Assembly (NCBI GenBank): GCA_004009845.1
Contig: RMBW01000017.1
Location: 62,001-126,000 of the forward strand
Source of the DNA: Davidsoniella eucalypti
Lineage: Eukaryota; Ascomycota; Sordariomycetes; Microascales; Ceratocystidaceae
DNA: 64,000 nucleotides
Direction: 5' to 3'
Each line of letters begins with the position of its first letter. Position 1 is the first letter of the stretch. Under the pieces are notes generated by a model. The model worked only from the letters and a program-made list of their open reading frames with translations. It made no database searches and was not told where the DNA came from. Positions 42,091-51,870 of the stretch are shown here, piece by piece. Both the position numbers and the translations under genes were made by a program.

Positions 42091-43169
42091 CTTTTCCGGT
42101 AGTCAGGTATCAATCTTCACCGTCGGCATTAGCGGTTGGCTGTCTTGCTCAATACATATAACACATTGGTCCTATAAGATCCTGCAGGGATAGATATAAC
42201 AAGGCACCTACTGTAAGTACTTGGCATCATTCACTTAGACGAACCCTTTGTGTATTTTGGAATATGGAAGCCGAGGAATTCTTTACTCTTTTCTCTCTTA
42301 TCATATTGTGTTTTTATCTAGAGCAATACTGAGTACACATAGTTGATATCGAATTCGAATGTGTGCTAGTTTCGCCCTTTTATGTATTGTTTTTCTATAC
42401 TTCACTATATGATGTAGCTTCATGTAATTTGTAGGTTAAAATAGATAGTCAACTAATACAGAAATATTGTTGTTGTCCATGAAATTTAGCGCATTGTGTC
42501 CTAGGCGCTCACTCGCCGGAACGGACGACCAAATGATTGTTGCTTTGGAAAACCTGGCGAAAAAACAGGCCCCCCAGAAATGGCACCTTGGAGTGTTATA
42601 TTCCAACCTTGACATTGAGTGAAGCCTCGGCCCTCCAAAGCATTTCATTGACCAACGAAGACTTGGTGGAAGCGTCAAGAATGTTCATTGACCAACAAGG
42701 AAGGATGGTTCGGTGGGAAGTGCGGACAAGCCAATGAAAGGGAAGAACTAATAATGTCCCAAAATTGTCTGCGTCCAAGTTCATTCGTAATATGTAAGTC
42801 GATTTCTCGATCAAAAAGTATCATGGCTTGATTGAGTCAAGCCTTCCGGGCAATATGTGGTCAAAGCATGGCTTACAATTCGCTCACAATTCGGTATCGA
42901 CCGGTCTCAATGCTTACCGCTAGTTTTGGGCAACAAGTTCTACTAATCCGAATAATATACAACAGCTATCATGACCAATGAATGAGTATATAAAGTGGCA
43001 AATGGGCACCGATATCAACTCTACTTTCCTTCTATCACCAGGCTTCTCATCATCCTCTCTTCTCTCATTACTTCAGCATCATCACATTTTACATCATCCA
43101 TTCTTTAACTAACACATTCCACATTCTTTACACCTTCGACCCTTTTCTTCACTTTCACCGACCGCCACC
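42091..43169. repeat. Inverted-duplication arm, spacer and promoter (right)
   Basis: Reverse complement of about 1006-2030, without the retroelement that sits at 2035 in the left arm. The last 330 bp form the promoter of the intact repeat-protein gene, with a CT-rich leader directly before the start codon. No coding sequence is seen. Confidence 0.8.
42988..42995 (+). promoter_or_regulatory. TATA box of the tandem-repeat secreted protein gene
   Basis: TATATAAA lies about 175 bp before the ATG at 43170 and is conserved at the same distance in the left paralogue. A long CT-rich untranslated leader (about 43020-43160) follows, and the start context is gccaccATGc, close to the eukaryotic optimum. 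Together they suggest strong regulated expression. Confidence 0.6.
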
Positions 43170-44138
43170 ATGCGTTCTACTCTCATTACTGCAGTTGTGG
43201 CTCTTCCCGCCTTGGTTTCTGCCCTTCCCGCCTTGATTGCTCGCGAAAGGCCTACGAAGACCTTTGACCCTGATGATCCTTATTCTACCAACTGGATCTG
43301 GGACCGTGCTGTTGATGCTGACCATGAGGGTGATGTCCCTAAACCTATGTGGACCATTGATCCCAATGCTCCCAAGTCGACTAAGTGGATCTGGGACCGC
43401 GCTGATGATGTTGACCATGAGGGTGATGTCCCTAAACCTATGTGGACCATTGATCCCAATGCTCCCAAGTCGACTAAGTGGATCTGGGACCGCGCTGATG
43501 ATGTTGACCATGAGGGTGATGTCCCTAAACCTATGTGGACCATTGATCCCAATGCTCCCAAGTCGACTAAGTGGATCTGGGACCGCGCTGATGATGTTGA
43601 CCATGAGGGTGATGTCCCTAAACCTATGTGGACCATTGATCCCAATGCTCCCAAGTCGACTAAGTGGATCTGGGACCGCGCTGATGATGTTGACCATGAG
43701 GGTGATGCTCCTAAGCCTATGCTGACCATTGATCCCAATCCTCCCAAGTCGACTAAGTGGATCTGGCCCCGTGCTGTTGATGCTGAGCATGAGGATGATG
43801 TCCCTAAGCCTATGTGGTCTGATCGTCCCAAGTCGACCAACATCCGGTCCCGCGCTGTTGATGTTGACCATGAGGCTAATGAATGGAAGCCCACGCTGAC
43901 CGTTGACCCCAAAGCTCCGGATTCGACCAACTCCTGGCCCCGCGCTGTTGATGTTGACCATGAGGTTAATGAATGGAAGCCTACGCTGACCGTTGACCCC
44001 AAAGCTCCGGATTCGACCAACTCCTGGCCCCGCGCTGTTGATGTTGACCATGAGGCTAATGAATGGAAGCCCACGCTGACCGTTGACCCCAAAGCTCCGG
44101 ATTCGACCAACTCCTGGCCCCGTGCTGTTGCTGTCTAG
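43170..44138 (+). CDS. Secreted tandem-repeat protein (30/31-residue repeats), intact copy
   Basis: A 322-residue protein of unknown function. Residues 1 to about 18 form a signal peptide (MRSTLITAVVALPALVSA), followed by LPALIARE. The rest is ten head-to-tail repeats. After a first unit come four 93-nt units that are almost identical at the DNA level (K-P-M-W-T-I-D-P-N-A-P-K-S-T-K-W-I-W-D-R core). Two variant units and three 90-nt units (W-K-P-T-L-T-V-D-P-K-A-P-D-S-T-N-S-W-P-R core) follow, the last cut short at AVAV. Each repeat shares aromatic-x-x-R-A-x-D-x-[DE]-H-E and K-P-x-x-T-[IV]-D-P. The protein is acidic and His-containing and has no Cys in the repeats. No dibasic Kex2 sites separate the units. 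It could be a wall or secreted effector-like protein; nothing shows which. Confidence 0.8.
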   Translation: MRSTLITAVVALPALVSALPALIARERPTKTFDPDDPYSTNWIWDRAVDADHEGDVPKPMWTIDPNAPKSTKWIWDRADDVDHEGDVPKPMWTIDPNAPKSTKWIWDRADDVDHEGDVPKPMWTIDPNAPKSTKWIWDRADDVDHEGDVPKPMWTIDPNAPKSTKWIWDRADDVDHEGDAPKPMLTIDPNPPKSTKWIWPRAVDAEHEDDVPKPMWSDRPKSTNIRSRAVDVDHEANEWKPTLTVDPKAPDSTNSWPRAVDVDHEVNEWKPTLTVDPKAPDSTNSWPRAVDVDHEANEWKPTLTVDPKAPDSTNSWPRAVAV

Positions 44139-45088
44139 GCTAACCCTGAAATTGATTCGGAGGGTGCTATCTAGCTCATTGGTGAGCAGAAGGATGAGTT
44201 CACCTTTGACTTCGAGACCGTCATGCACCACACAAAATTATCCCTAGCTTCATGTCCGAGGCTTCTCACTTAGATCTAAAGCATCACGTAATCTAATCCA
44301 AGGAGATAGTGGCTTTTGCAGCCTCTGATACTCTCTCAAAAGGGATTCTTCATCGAATAGATAGCTTTTGTTTTTATCCCACTTGCATATATTTTAGCAT
44401 TTACCTTAAACATCTAATGAAATCTCATATATCAACAAAATTTATGGTAACAAATATTCACCATGCCTAGTTCAACATGCGACCTATGTGAGAGCGCTAA
44501 AGGGCACATGTAGATAAGATGTGGCATAAACATCGACTACTAGGTTTTCGTAGCAAATATCAGACAATATATCATCTGTTGTTTTTAGTGGATGTAGTCG
44601 TGTTCAAGTGTAATCTAGCACTGGTGTCTCTACATGAATAATATACTAATCATCTTTCAATTCATCGTTTGAATAGCTACCCCCAATGTTAATTCAGGTG
44701 AAAGATCGGAAAAAGTTTAAAGCCTGTTTTGGTAGTATTTTGGTGGCTATGTGACTCTAGTTGACTTACCGTACATTTTTCAGTGCTCAATCTTTTGTCT
44801 TCGGGGCTTCAAGTGCCTTTTGTCTTTGTATTTATTTTCCCTAGTTGTGACAAAGTTTTACCTTACGATCTTACTGGTTGCGTCCTATGCTATACTTATA
44901 GGGTCACCCTTTATCAATGATAAGGGAGCTTACTCCTTGGTATCAATCAATTACATGACATTTAGTTTCAGGCTGGTTACGATATACATACATTCTGAAG
45001 ACTTGAATTTTTTGCTTTTGTGATGGTATCATATTTTGTTTTTATTCATTTCGAGAATTATTTATTTCAAGGTAGATAACTTGATTGT
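44139..45088. other. 3' flank of repeat-protein gene, then gene-free
   Basis: 44139 to about 44450 is the duplicated 3' flank shared with 3400-3730 and, in reverse, with 340-500. The rest to 45088 is AT-rich without recognised features. The open frame 44751-45023 is hydrophobic but has no family features. Confidence 0.55.
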
Positions 45089-46658
45089 TTAACCCTTGGC
45101 AGCACCGGCCTTGAACAGCACAATGTCACCATCCTCAACGACGTAGTCCTTGCCCTTTGTCATAATCTTGCCCTTGGCACGAACCTCGGATTCGTCTCCA
45201 ACCTCCTTCAGAACAGAGTAGTTGTACACAATGCACTGGATGAAAGTCTTCTCAAAGTCGGTGTGGATGACACCGGCGGCCTGAGGAGCCTTGGTGCCGT
45301 TACGGAGAGTCCACTGGCGAACCTCATCGGGACCAACAGTGAAAAAAGAGCCCAGGTTCAGGGCCTTGCGCATCATGACGACAAGCTTAGGAAGAGCAGA
45401 CTCGGCACCAACAGCCTTCTGCTCAGCCAGAGACTCCTCCTCAGTCTCGTACCGAGTCAGACGCTCCTCGAACGACACAGAGATGGGGATGATGGGGTCA
45501 CCGGGGGAGTTGACTTTCAACCACTCGGCGACCTTGGGAAGATGCTTGTTCTTCTTGCGGATGTAGTCGCGCTCTGAAAGGTTGACTAGGTAGATGACGG
45601 GCTTGGCAGTCAGCAACATGAGGGGGTTGATAACCTCGATCTGTCATTCCTTTTTGTTAGTGACTGACAATGTTTGAAGAATTATTGGTACAGAATGAAA
45701 AAGGATATTTAACGGGGCTCAGAGTGTGTGTTTCGTCTCATGATTGCAGTTGCATTCGAAGAGCTGGGTTTATATAGGGCCTTAAGGCCTGTCCTCATCA
45801 ACGCCAAGAGTGATAAAGTAGAAAAGATCGAACTGGAAAAGGGAAAAAGCTTACCTCTTTGGGAACCCAGGTACCCTTGCGGATCTCATTGCCATCCTGC
45901 AAGTACTTGAGAATCTTCTCGATGATGTCCTGCTCCTGCTTAGCCTTCTTCTGCTCCAGAGACTGACCACCAACACGGGTCTTCTTCTTCTGGTTCTCGA
46001 GAGCCTTCTCGACAAACTCGATATCTTTCAAACGGAGCTCGTCGGAGATAATCTCCAGATCGCGGGTGGGGTTGACATCACCCTCAACGTGGATGATTTC
46101 AGCGTCATCGAAACATCTGACAACCTGGAAAATGGCATCGACGGCACGAATATGTGACAAGAAAGCGTTACCCAGACCGGCACCAGTCGAAGCACCACGA
46201 GTCAGACCGGCGATATCGTACAGGGTCAAGTTGGCGGGAACACGCGACTTGGGGTTGTACTTGGCGCATAGCCAGTCATAGCGCTCATCGGGCACGACGA
46301 CACGAGCCTCTTCAGGATCGATGGTGGCGTAAGGGAAGTTCTATCCAATAAGGAAGAGTGTGGTGTTAGCCCAATTGCTCAGCTCCCTAATGAGATGTAT
46401 CATAAGATATTTTTATGGGAGTTGAATTCGGTTTTCCCCTCATGTATCTTAGTGTCTGGTGACAGCGAAGGGGGTATAGATTGGAGAGCAAGCAGCAAGG
46501 GGAAACCATACAGCTGGGTTACCAAGGTTGGACTTAGTGATCGCCTGGAAAAGAGTAGACTTGCCGACGTTGGCAAGACCAACAATACCAGACTTAAGGT
46601 TGTTACCGGGACGACCCAGTAGGATCTTCTCCTCGACAACGGGCTTCTTAGGAGCCAT
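45089..46658 (-). CDS. ola1: OLA1/YchF-type ATPase of the OBG family
   Basis: A cytosolic P-loop NTPase of the Obg/YchF group, unusual in preferring ATP, linked to ribosomes, proteasome and stress response. Three exons, 46658-46512, 46340-45855 and 45640-45089, with introns of 171 and 214 nt, join to 394 residues, the usual length. Visible are M-A-P-K-K at the start and G1 G-L-A-N-V-G-K-S-T. Next, N-F-P-Y-A-T-I-D-P-E-E is restored across junction 1, followed by G3 D-I-A-G-L-T-R-G-A-S. The G4 position reads N-L-S-E instead of NKxD, which is the hallmark of ATP-specific OLA1. The coiled-coil region E-N-Q-K-K-K-T-R-V-G-G follows G3. The TGS-domain end has A-A-G-V-I-H-T-D-F-E-K-T-F-I and D-Y-V-V-E-D-G-D-I-V-L-F. 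The frame stays open 49 codons upstream of the chosen ATG, to 46805. Confidence 0.96.
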
Positions 46659-48646
46659 TTTAGATTTGCTGCCGCGCTTCGCGTAAGACCGGACGGAACA
46701 GACAATAAAGGAACACCTCGGAAACGAGGCAGACGAGCGAGCGATGGACGGAGAAACTGCAGCTACAGCGGAGATGCGGGCAAACAGAGAAGCCGGAGCA
46801 ATCACGGACGAGATAAGCGTACGTGAAGCTATGATGACTGAGACGAGCTAGGTCGATATTCTCACGACCAGCTCTTCAAACAAGAGATAGATGGGAAGGT
46901 GAAAATAAAACACTGAGTGGTAGACAAAGCGCCACTGTGAGCATTCGACAAAGAACAGCGAAGTCCTGCCAAAGAGAGAAAAAAGAAGAAGAAGAAGGAG
47001 GAAGAAAGGAAGAAGATGTTTTTTCCAGTTGAAATAGGAAAAAAACGGTGGCGGGGGAAATTTGACGAAGATTTTTTGAAGCTCTTGTTTTTTTTTTGTT
47101 CTTTTGCTGCTCAAAGTGGAGCTGCCCCGCCTGGATCTTGTGTTGCACGTGACACGTCACGTGGTGTCAACATTACAAACATGCCTTCTTTTCCTATGAC
47201 GCTTAGCCGACTCAAGCTGAGTTGACGTTTCATGTTGGCCGACCATGGATTTTGAAAGAGAGGTTAAAATACAACGCAGCTCTAAAAACATGTTGAGACA
47301 AACAAGACTGCAGTTGGGACAGGCGGCACTTAGCTAACCTTACCTGTACACTTAATTTGGACGCCAGCGCATCTTACAGGCCATAGCAATAATTTTTTAA
47401 CAGCATAGTGACATTGGCATCGACCTTGGTTGAAGCTCCCAGGTTAGCCGAGAATAAGTAGATTGTGATATTGAAAAAAGCAACGATGCTGGGGGCAGCC
47501 TCTTGACTTTCTTTTATGTATGCCTCTTGGTAATATTCAGTCGAGGATAAGCCTTTAGACCGCTCGGAGCAAACAATTCCAGATACGGCCGTCAGTCATT
47601 TTTTGTTATGGCTGTTATCCTTCCTTCCTTCGCATCTTTGGTCTGATACCTTTTTATTACTCACGGGTCCTCCCCATCACGGCTATTTTGTGACTTGAAC
47701 TCTCTTTTTTTTCTTACCGGCGAAACCCTTTTCATGATCTCCCAACTCTCCTTTTTCCCCTTCCCAACTTGTTTAAATACTTTGTATTTTGTTGTACCTT
47801 CTCCTGTGAAAGAATTGAACAACTCATCAAGTCCTTTTTCACACCCGTTTTCCAAAGTAACCGGTAATTTCTGCTGCCTGGAAGCTCGTACACATTTGGC
47901 ATTTAGGCATTGGAATTTGCTGACCTGCCACTGGCTGGAAATCTTACATCCAGATACAGCATCGATATTTGGCGAGGGCTTCTAAAAGCCGCTAAGCGGG
48001 AGCTTTCCCTCTTTGCGATTAGTAGTAGCAATACTTAGTTGTAGTAACAACTGATAGTAAGTAGCCAAAACAAGCCAAAGCTTTCTTTCGGCTGCATGAA
48101 ATACTGAGGCGAGCGGTGCTGTAACAGTAGCCGGCGTCTGGGTTCTAGCAACAATTGTAGAAATTTGTAGCAGTTTTGCCTGTAATAGCTTGCAGGCCGA
48201 GTTGCTTAGACTAGCTAGTTGCCGCTTTTTATTTTTTATTTTTTATTTTTTTATTCATATTTATCTTTTTCTGGCAGATTTACTTTGTTTCTTTCTTTCA
48301 GTTTTTGTTTCCGGTACAATCTTTTTTTTCCTTCTTTCTCTTTCTCCTACCGAGTATAAGAATCAGTCTTTTTTCTCTTCCGCTCCTATTTCTATCACAG
48401 CCTAGAAATCAAATCCGGACCTACTCCCCTTCTCTACTCTTTTCTTCCCCTCTTTGTCGCTCTTCCCAGCATCATCGCCATTGTTGTCTGCGCCTCTGAG
48501 ATCTTTGAGTAAAGACTTTAAAGCAGAGACCTGAATCCTGACTTCGATACCTACTATTAAAAGCCCTCATTAGTATCAGACCTTTATTAAATCGTTAGCC
48601 CACAAATCAACCCAAATCACAACGATAACAGCTTAAGATCCTCGAA
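46659..48646. other. 2-kb intergenic region with divergent promoters
   Basis: Holds the upstream regions of ola1 and of the PPPDE gene. A cacgtgacacgtcacgtg stretch at 47145-47162 contains two CACGTG-type E-boxes around a TCACGT core, a likely bHLH/bZIP binding site. A long pyrimidine-rich tract (about 48215-48510) precedes the PPPDE start. No other gene is seen. Confidence 0.5.
47145..47162. promoter_or_regulatory. Twin CACGTG elements
   Basis: Two CACGTG hexamers lie 6 bp apart (47145-47150 and 47157-47162) in an inverted-symmetry arrangement. In fungi CACGTG is bound by Cbf1/Pho4-type bHLH factors. It lies nearly 500 bp upstream of the ola1 start and 1.5 kb from the PPPDE gene, so the target gene is uncertain. 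Confidence 0.4.
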
Positions 48647-49562
48647 ATGGCTTCGCAGCAAGGCCCACGACGATCTATGATGTCGCATCGGTCGACTCTG
48701 TCGCTGCAGAAAACCGAAATCACAATTCACGTCTATGATCTATTACCGGTAAGTTTTATACTGAAAGAAAAGCACTGTATAATCATCGTCGCTTCATTTT
48801 TCTCAAGCCCTTTTCTCAAACATTGAACAAACCTTTGCCAAGCTGTCGCTCCATGTTTCTTCAGTGTATCATTTATTTAGTTCGTGGTTGAAACAATTGA
48901 GGAAAAAATAAATGGCACTCCCTTTCTTCTCCACGATCGCTATGACGTCGTTTTACTGGACATCCTGATTTTTTTTTATACCTGCACGTCGATCGCTAAC
49001 ATTTTTATTACTGTTTTCGTAACAGCCTAGTCGCCTTTCTTCAGTCCTTTGGACGTTCGGCACGTCCCTGCTTCACTCAGGCGTCGTGATCAATGGCCGT
49101 GAATATGCCTATGGCGGCCATCAGAAGCGCGGCATGACTGGCGTCTTCTGGACACATCCCAAGACACTGCCGCCTGGGGGCACATTCCGCTGCGAAATGC
49201 TGCATGGCTTCACTCTAGCATCGTCAGCAGAAATCGACGCCGTTCTTAAGGAGGCTTCGCAGCGTTTCCTGGGCCCCGGCTATAACATCCTGGCCAAAAA
49301 CTGCAACCACTTCACAGCCTACCTAGTTGAGAAGCTCACCGGAAGCCCGGGTCCAGCATGGCTTAACCGTGCTGCTAGCGTTGGCCTAGTGTTTCCGTGC
49401 CTAGTTCCCCGCGAATGGCTCGATAACCCGGACTTTGAGGCCGAAGATGCCGTGTCATTCGATAACGACGAGGCGGAGGGTAACCTGGCCGAGTCAGTTC
49501 TGGAGGACGATGAGTCTGCCGATGAGAATTCGCGCATGCTTCCATCCTCCACCCGGAGCTGA
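48647..49562 (+). CDS. PPPDE (DUF862) desumoylase/deubiquitinase-like cysteine protease
   Basis: PPPDE-fold cysteine peptidases remove SUMO or ubiquitin from proteins (DESI1/DESI2 in animals, Hag1-like in fungi). Exons 48647-48748 and 49026-49562, with a 277-nt intron (GTAAGT, gctaac branch-like site, ACAG), join to 212 residues. The domain starts with I-T-I-H-V-Y-D-L-L-P at the end of exon 1. Catalytic His51 lies in L-L-H-S-G-V-V-I-N-G-R-E-Y-A-Y-G-G. G-T-F-R-C-E-M and F-L-G-P-G-Y-N-I follow, then catalytic Cys127 in K-N-C-N-H-F-T. The tail after W-L-D-N-P is acidic and disordered. Both catalytic residues are present, so an active enzyme is expected. Confidence 0.93.
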
Positions 49563-50354
49563 GTAAGCAGCCAAGATCATGGTTCTTCTGTGCTATTTCG
49601 TTATTTTTCTCTCTTTATTCTCGGGGGGTTTTTTTTTTACGTGGGTTCATCACAGGCGTTTGGTCAGGCTGTTTTAGGTTACAGGCGTATTCTTCTTTTT
49701 TTTCATCTTCTTTCGCTCTTTAGCTTTTCATACTTCGCTTTGTGCGTTCTCATCTTGATACCAGACAGGTTCTCATATTCCCTATCACCTATTAGCATCT
49801 TTCTCGGCTGGCTGGCTTTATCAAACGCCTCCCCGACCTTTACGCTCGCTTTTTTATTCCAGTATACATTTCCTTATTGTTAACAGCATTTATTGGCTAT
49901 CAGTCCCTCTTACAACCTAACGGCATATCCCTATCACATTTTTTTGTCTTTCCCAATTTTTTTCTTTGTTCTTGATCTTACATTCGGCTTGTACATCTTC
50001 GTACGTGATTCGTTATTTTAGGAGGGGTTTAAAGGTCAGTCACATGAACCACACACTCACATGCTACTTGATAAGTGCCATGTTTACAAGTTATCGTCAA
50101 TCTCGAGTCTTAAATTGAATGTTTCCGTATTTTTTTGCTTCCTATTCCCGCTCCATGACAAGTGGTTTGCCAACCCTATTATATAGTATACAGAGAACCA
50201 AACAGATAGTTACAATGATAAGTTGATGGTACAAAACAAGGCTTAATCGTACAACCATATACTCCATCTCGTGTGCAAGAGTGCAGTATTTGCATCCTCT
50301 GGGCCCTCTTCATTTATGCTTCAAACAATACAAACGAAAACCACCCCGCCTGGT
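49563..50354. other. Intergenic, convergent 3' flanks
   Basis: The space between two convergent genes. T-rich sequence on the plus strand gives hydrophobic chance frames. Nothing else is seen. Confidence 0.5.
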
Positions 50355-51173
50355 TTAGATACGACGAGGGTTCTTGCTGCGAGTACCACCAAACTTGATC
50401 TTGGTAGCATCAGACACTCTTCTGATCTTGTCAGCAAGCAACTTGCCCTCTTGGCCTAGCAACACCTTGGTAGCAGCCTCTCTACCAGCGCCGAAGCCAT
50501 TAAGAATAATCTCCAGGTTCTTAATCTTGTGCTGCCAACCCTGATGGTACAGGCGTTCCAAGACGTATGCCGTCAGCTGGTAGGCAGCATCATAGCCCTT
50601 ACGGCGTGACTTGCGAATGCCAATATTACCGCAGCTCATAGCGATGATGCAGTTGCGGTTGGGCCGAGTAACCGTGATGTGAGTATTATGTTTATGAGAG
50701 TAGATGTGTAGATGGTACGGCTCGATCGAATCGTCTTCGGCCACCTGCGCATCCGTCAGTGGCGCCGTGTTGCCAGCAGAGGTACTATCGACGTTGCTGC
50801 TGCTACCAGAGTTTCCCGCGGCACCAAAGAGTGAGTTGCTGAGCATGCGCATGAATGGCGTGCCGGAGGAGCCGGTGGCAGCCGGTGTCGAGGTCGTTTC
50901 CTTGCTGTTGCGGTATAGGTCGCTGAGAGGCGAGGCCATGGCTGACGAAGCTGTTAGCTTCGGAGCAGTAGCCAGAGACGGAGTGGGTGCAGCAGCAGCA
51001 GAGGTAGTAGTGGTGGCAGCAGTAGCGGGAGGAGGAGTAGCATCAGAAGAGGGCTTGATGTCGGAGAGCCGGGAGCACGAGTGCGAGAAGGGCCGGGTTG
51101 CTGTCCGGCCGATAGACAATGGGCCTTTCATGGCCGGCCGTATAAGTAGGCGACTGTGGAAGAGGGTTCTCAT
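50355..51173 (-). CDS. Mitochondrial small-subunit ribosomal protein uS11m
   Basis: Universal ribosomal protein S11 of the mitochondrial ribosome, in the platform next to the mRNA exit (Mrps18 in yeast). It is intronless, with 272 residues if translation starts at the ATG at 51173. That start gives an Arg/Leu/Ser presequence (MRTLFHSRLLIRPAMKG). An upstream in-frame ATG (51227) adds 18 residues without presequence character and is less likely. An Ala/Thr/Ser/Pro-rich insert spans about 40-140. The S11 domain covers the last 110 residues or so, with H-I-Y-S-H-K-H-N-T-H-I-T-V-T-R-P, S-C-G-N-I-G-I-R-K-S-R-R-K-G-Y-D-A-A-Y and I-L-N-G-F-G-A-G-R-E-A. It ends I-K-F-G-G-T-R-S-K-N-P-R-R-I, as usual for S11. 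Confidence 0.93.
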   Translation of the reverse strand: MRTLFHSRLLIRPAMKGPLSIGRTATRPFSHSCSRLSDIKPSSDATPPPATAATTTTSAAAAPTPSLATAPKLTASSAMASPLSDLYRNSKETTSTPAATGSSGTPFMRMLSNSLFGAAGNSGSSSNVDSTSAGNTAPLTDAQVAEDDSIEPYHLHIYSHKHNTHITVTRPNRNCIIAMSCGNIGIRKSRRKGYDAAYQLTAYVLERLYHQGWQHKIKNLEIILNGFGAGREAATKVLLGQEGKLLADKIRRVSDATKIKFGGTRSKNPRRI

Positions 51174-51870
51174 GGTAGTTGTCGAAGGGTCGCAAGGGAT
51201 CGTGATATATATAGAGACGTAGGACAAGGAATATAGGCGGGATATACCAAAACAAAAGACGGACTCTCTCTACAACCCCCGCATCAACTTCGGCAGAAAT
51301 ACAAGCAACAAGCGAGAATTATTTGTAAATTTCCCAAAGAAGAAAAGAAAAAAAAGAAGAAAGGAAGCCGCTGCTAAAAGACTGCAAAACAATGGGCTTT
51401 TATTTTTGTTCGTCTTATTATTCTTCCTTTACTACGAGGCTATTTGTTTGCCGTGCTGAATTTATTGTGCTATGCAAACTATTCAAGGTCTGAGTGGTAA
51501 GCGGCTAATTTACGGCTAATCCCCTCACCGGGACTCTGCCGGCCAAATCTGCTAGAACGTTCCGCTTCGGTTGTGCCTTCTCTTTTGCTGTGAATCTGAT
51601 AATTCTTTTTTTTTTCTGCTGGATTGTTCGTCAGATTTCTCTCCCCAAAATTGGAATCACACACGGCAGCGTTCCAGCGAGCCGTTGTTTCTCTTTTTGT
51701 TTTCTTTTTATACAAGCAAAGGCGGCAGTCCTTGCAGTCTTTGCAAACCCTGAAACTTTTTTTTTTTTTTTTTTAAAAAGAAATTTCTTGGAACCCTTCT
51801 AAGTCATCAATTCGTTTCTTGATTCGTTTCTTGGTTCTCCTCCAACCCGCCACCATCCCAGATTGCCACG
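51174..51870. promoter_or_regulatory. Divergent promoter region, uS11m and TIM44
   Basis: A 0.7-kb spacer shared by two head-to-head genes for mitochondrial proteins, an arrangement that could allow co-expression. It contains a T-rich run near 51759-51774 shortly before the TIM44 start. No binding site was named with confidence. Confidence 0.45.

Noticed and set aside
43170..44138. Ribosomal-peptide (RiPP/Kex2-processed repeat) precursor
   Set aside because: The repeats lack dibasic Kex2 sites between units, and no UstYa-like or other modifying enzyme genes are nearby. Only single Arg residues recur, which is not enough evidence.
43155..44231. Long open frames (358 and 276 codons on the minus strand, 162 codons in a second plus frame) across the repeat-protein gene
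   Set aside because: They exist because the repeat units are multiples of three, so a stop-free unit stays stop-free in every frame. Only the plus frame at 43170 has a signal peptide, a good start context and an upstream TATA box.
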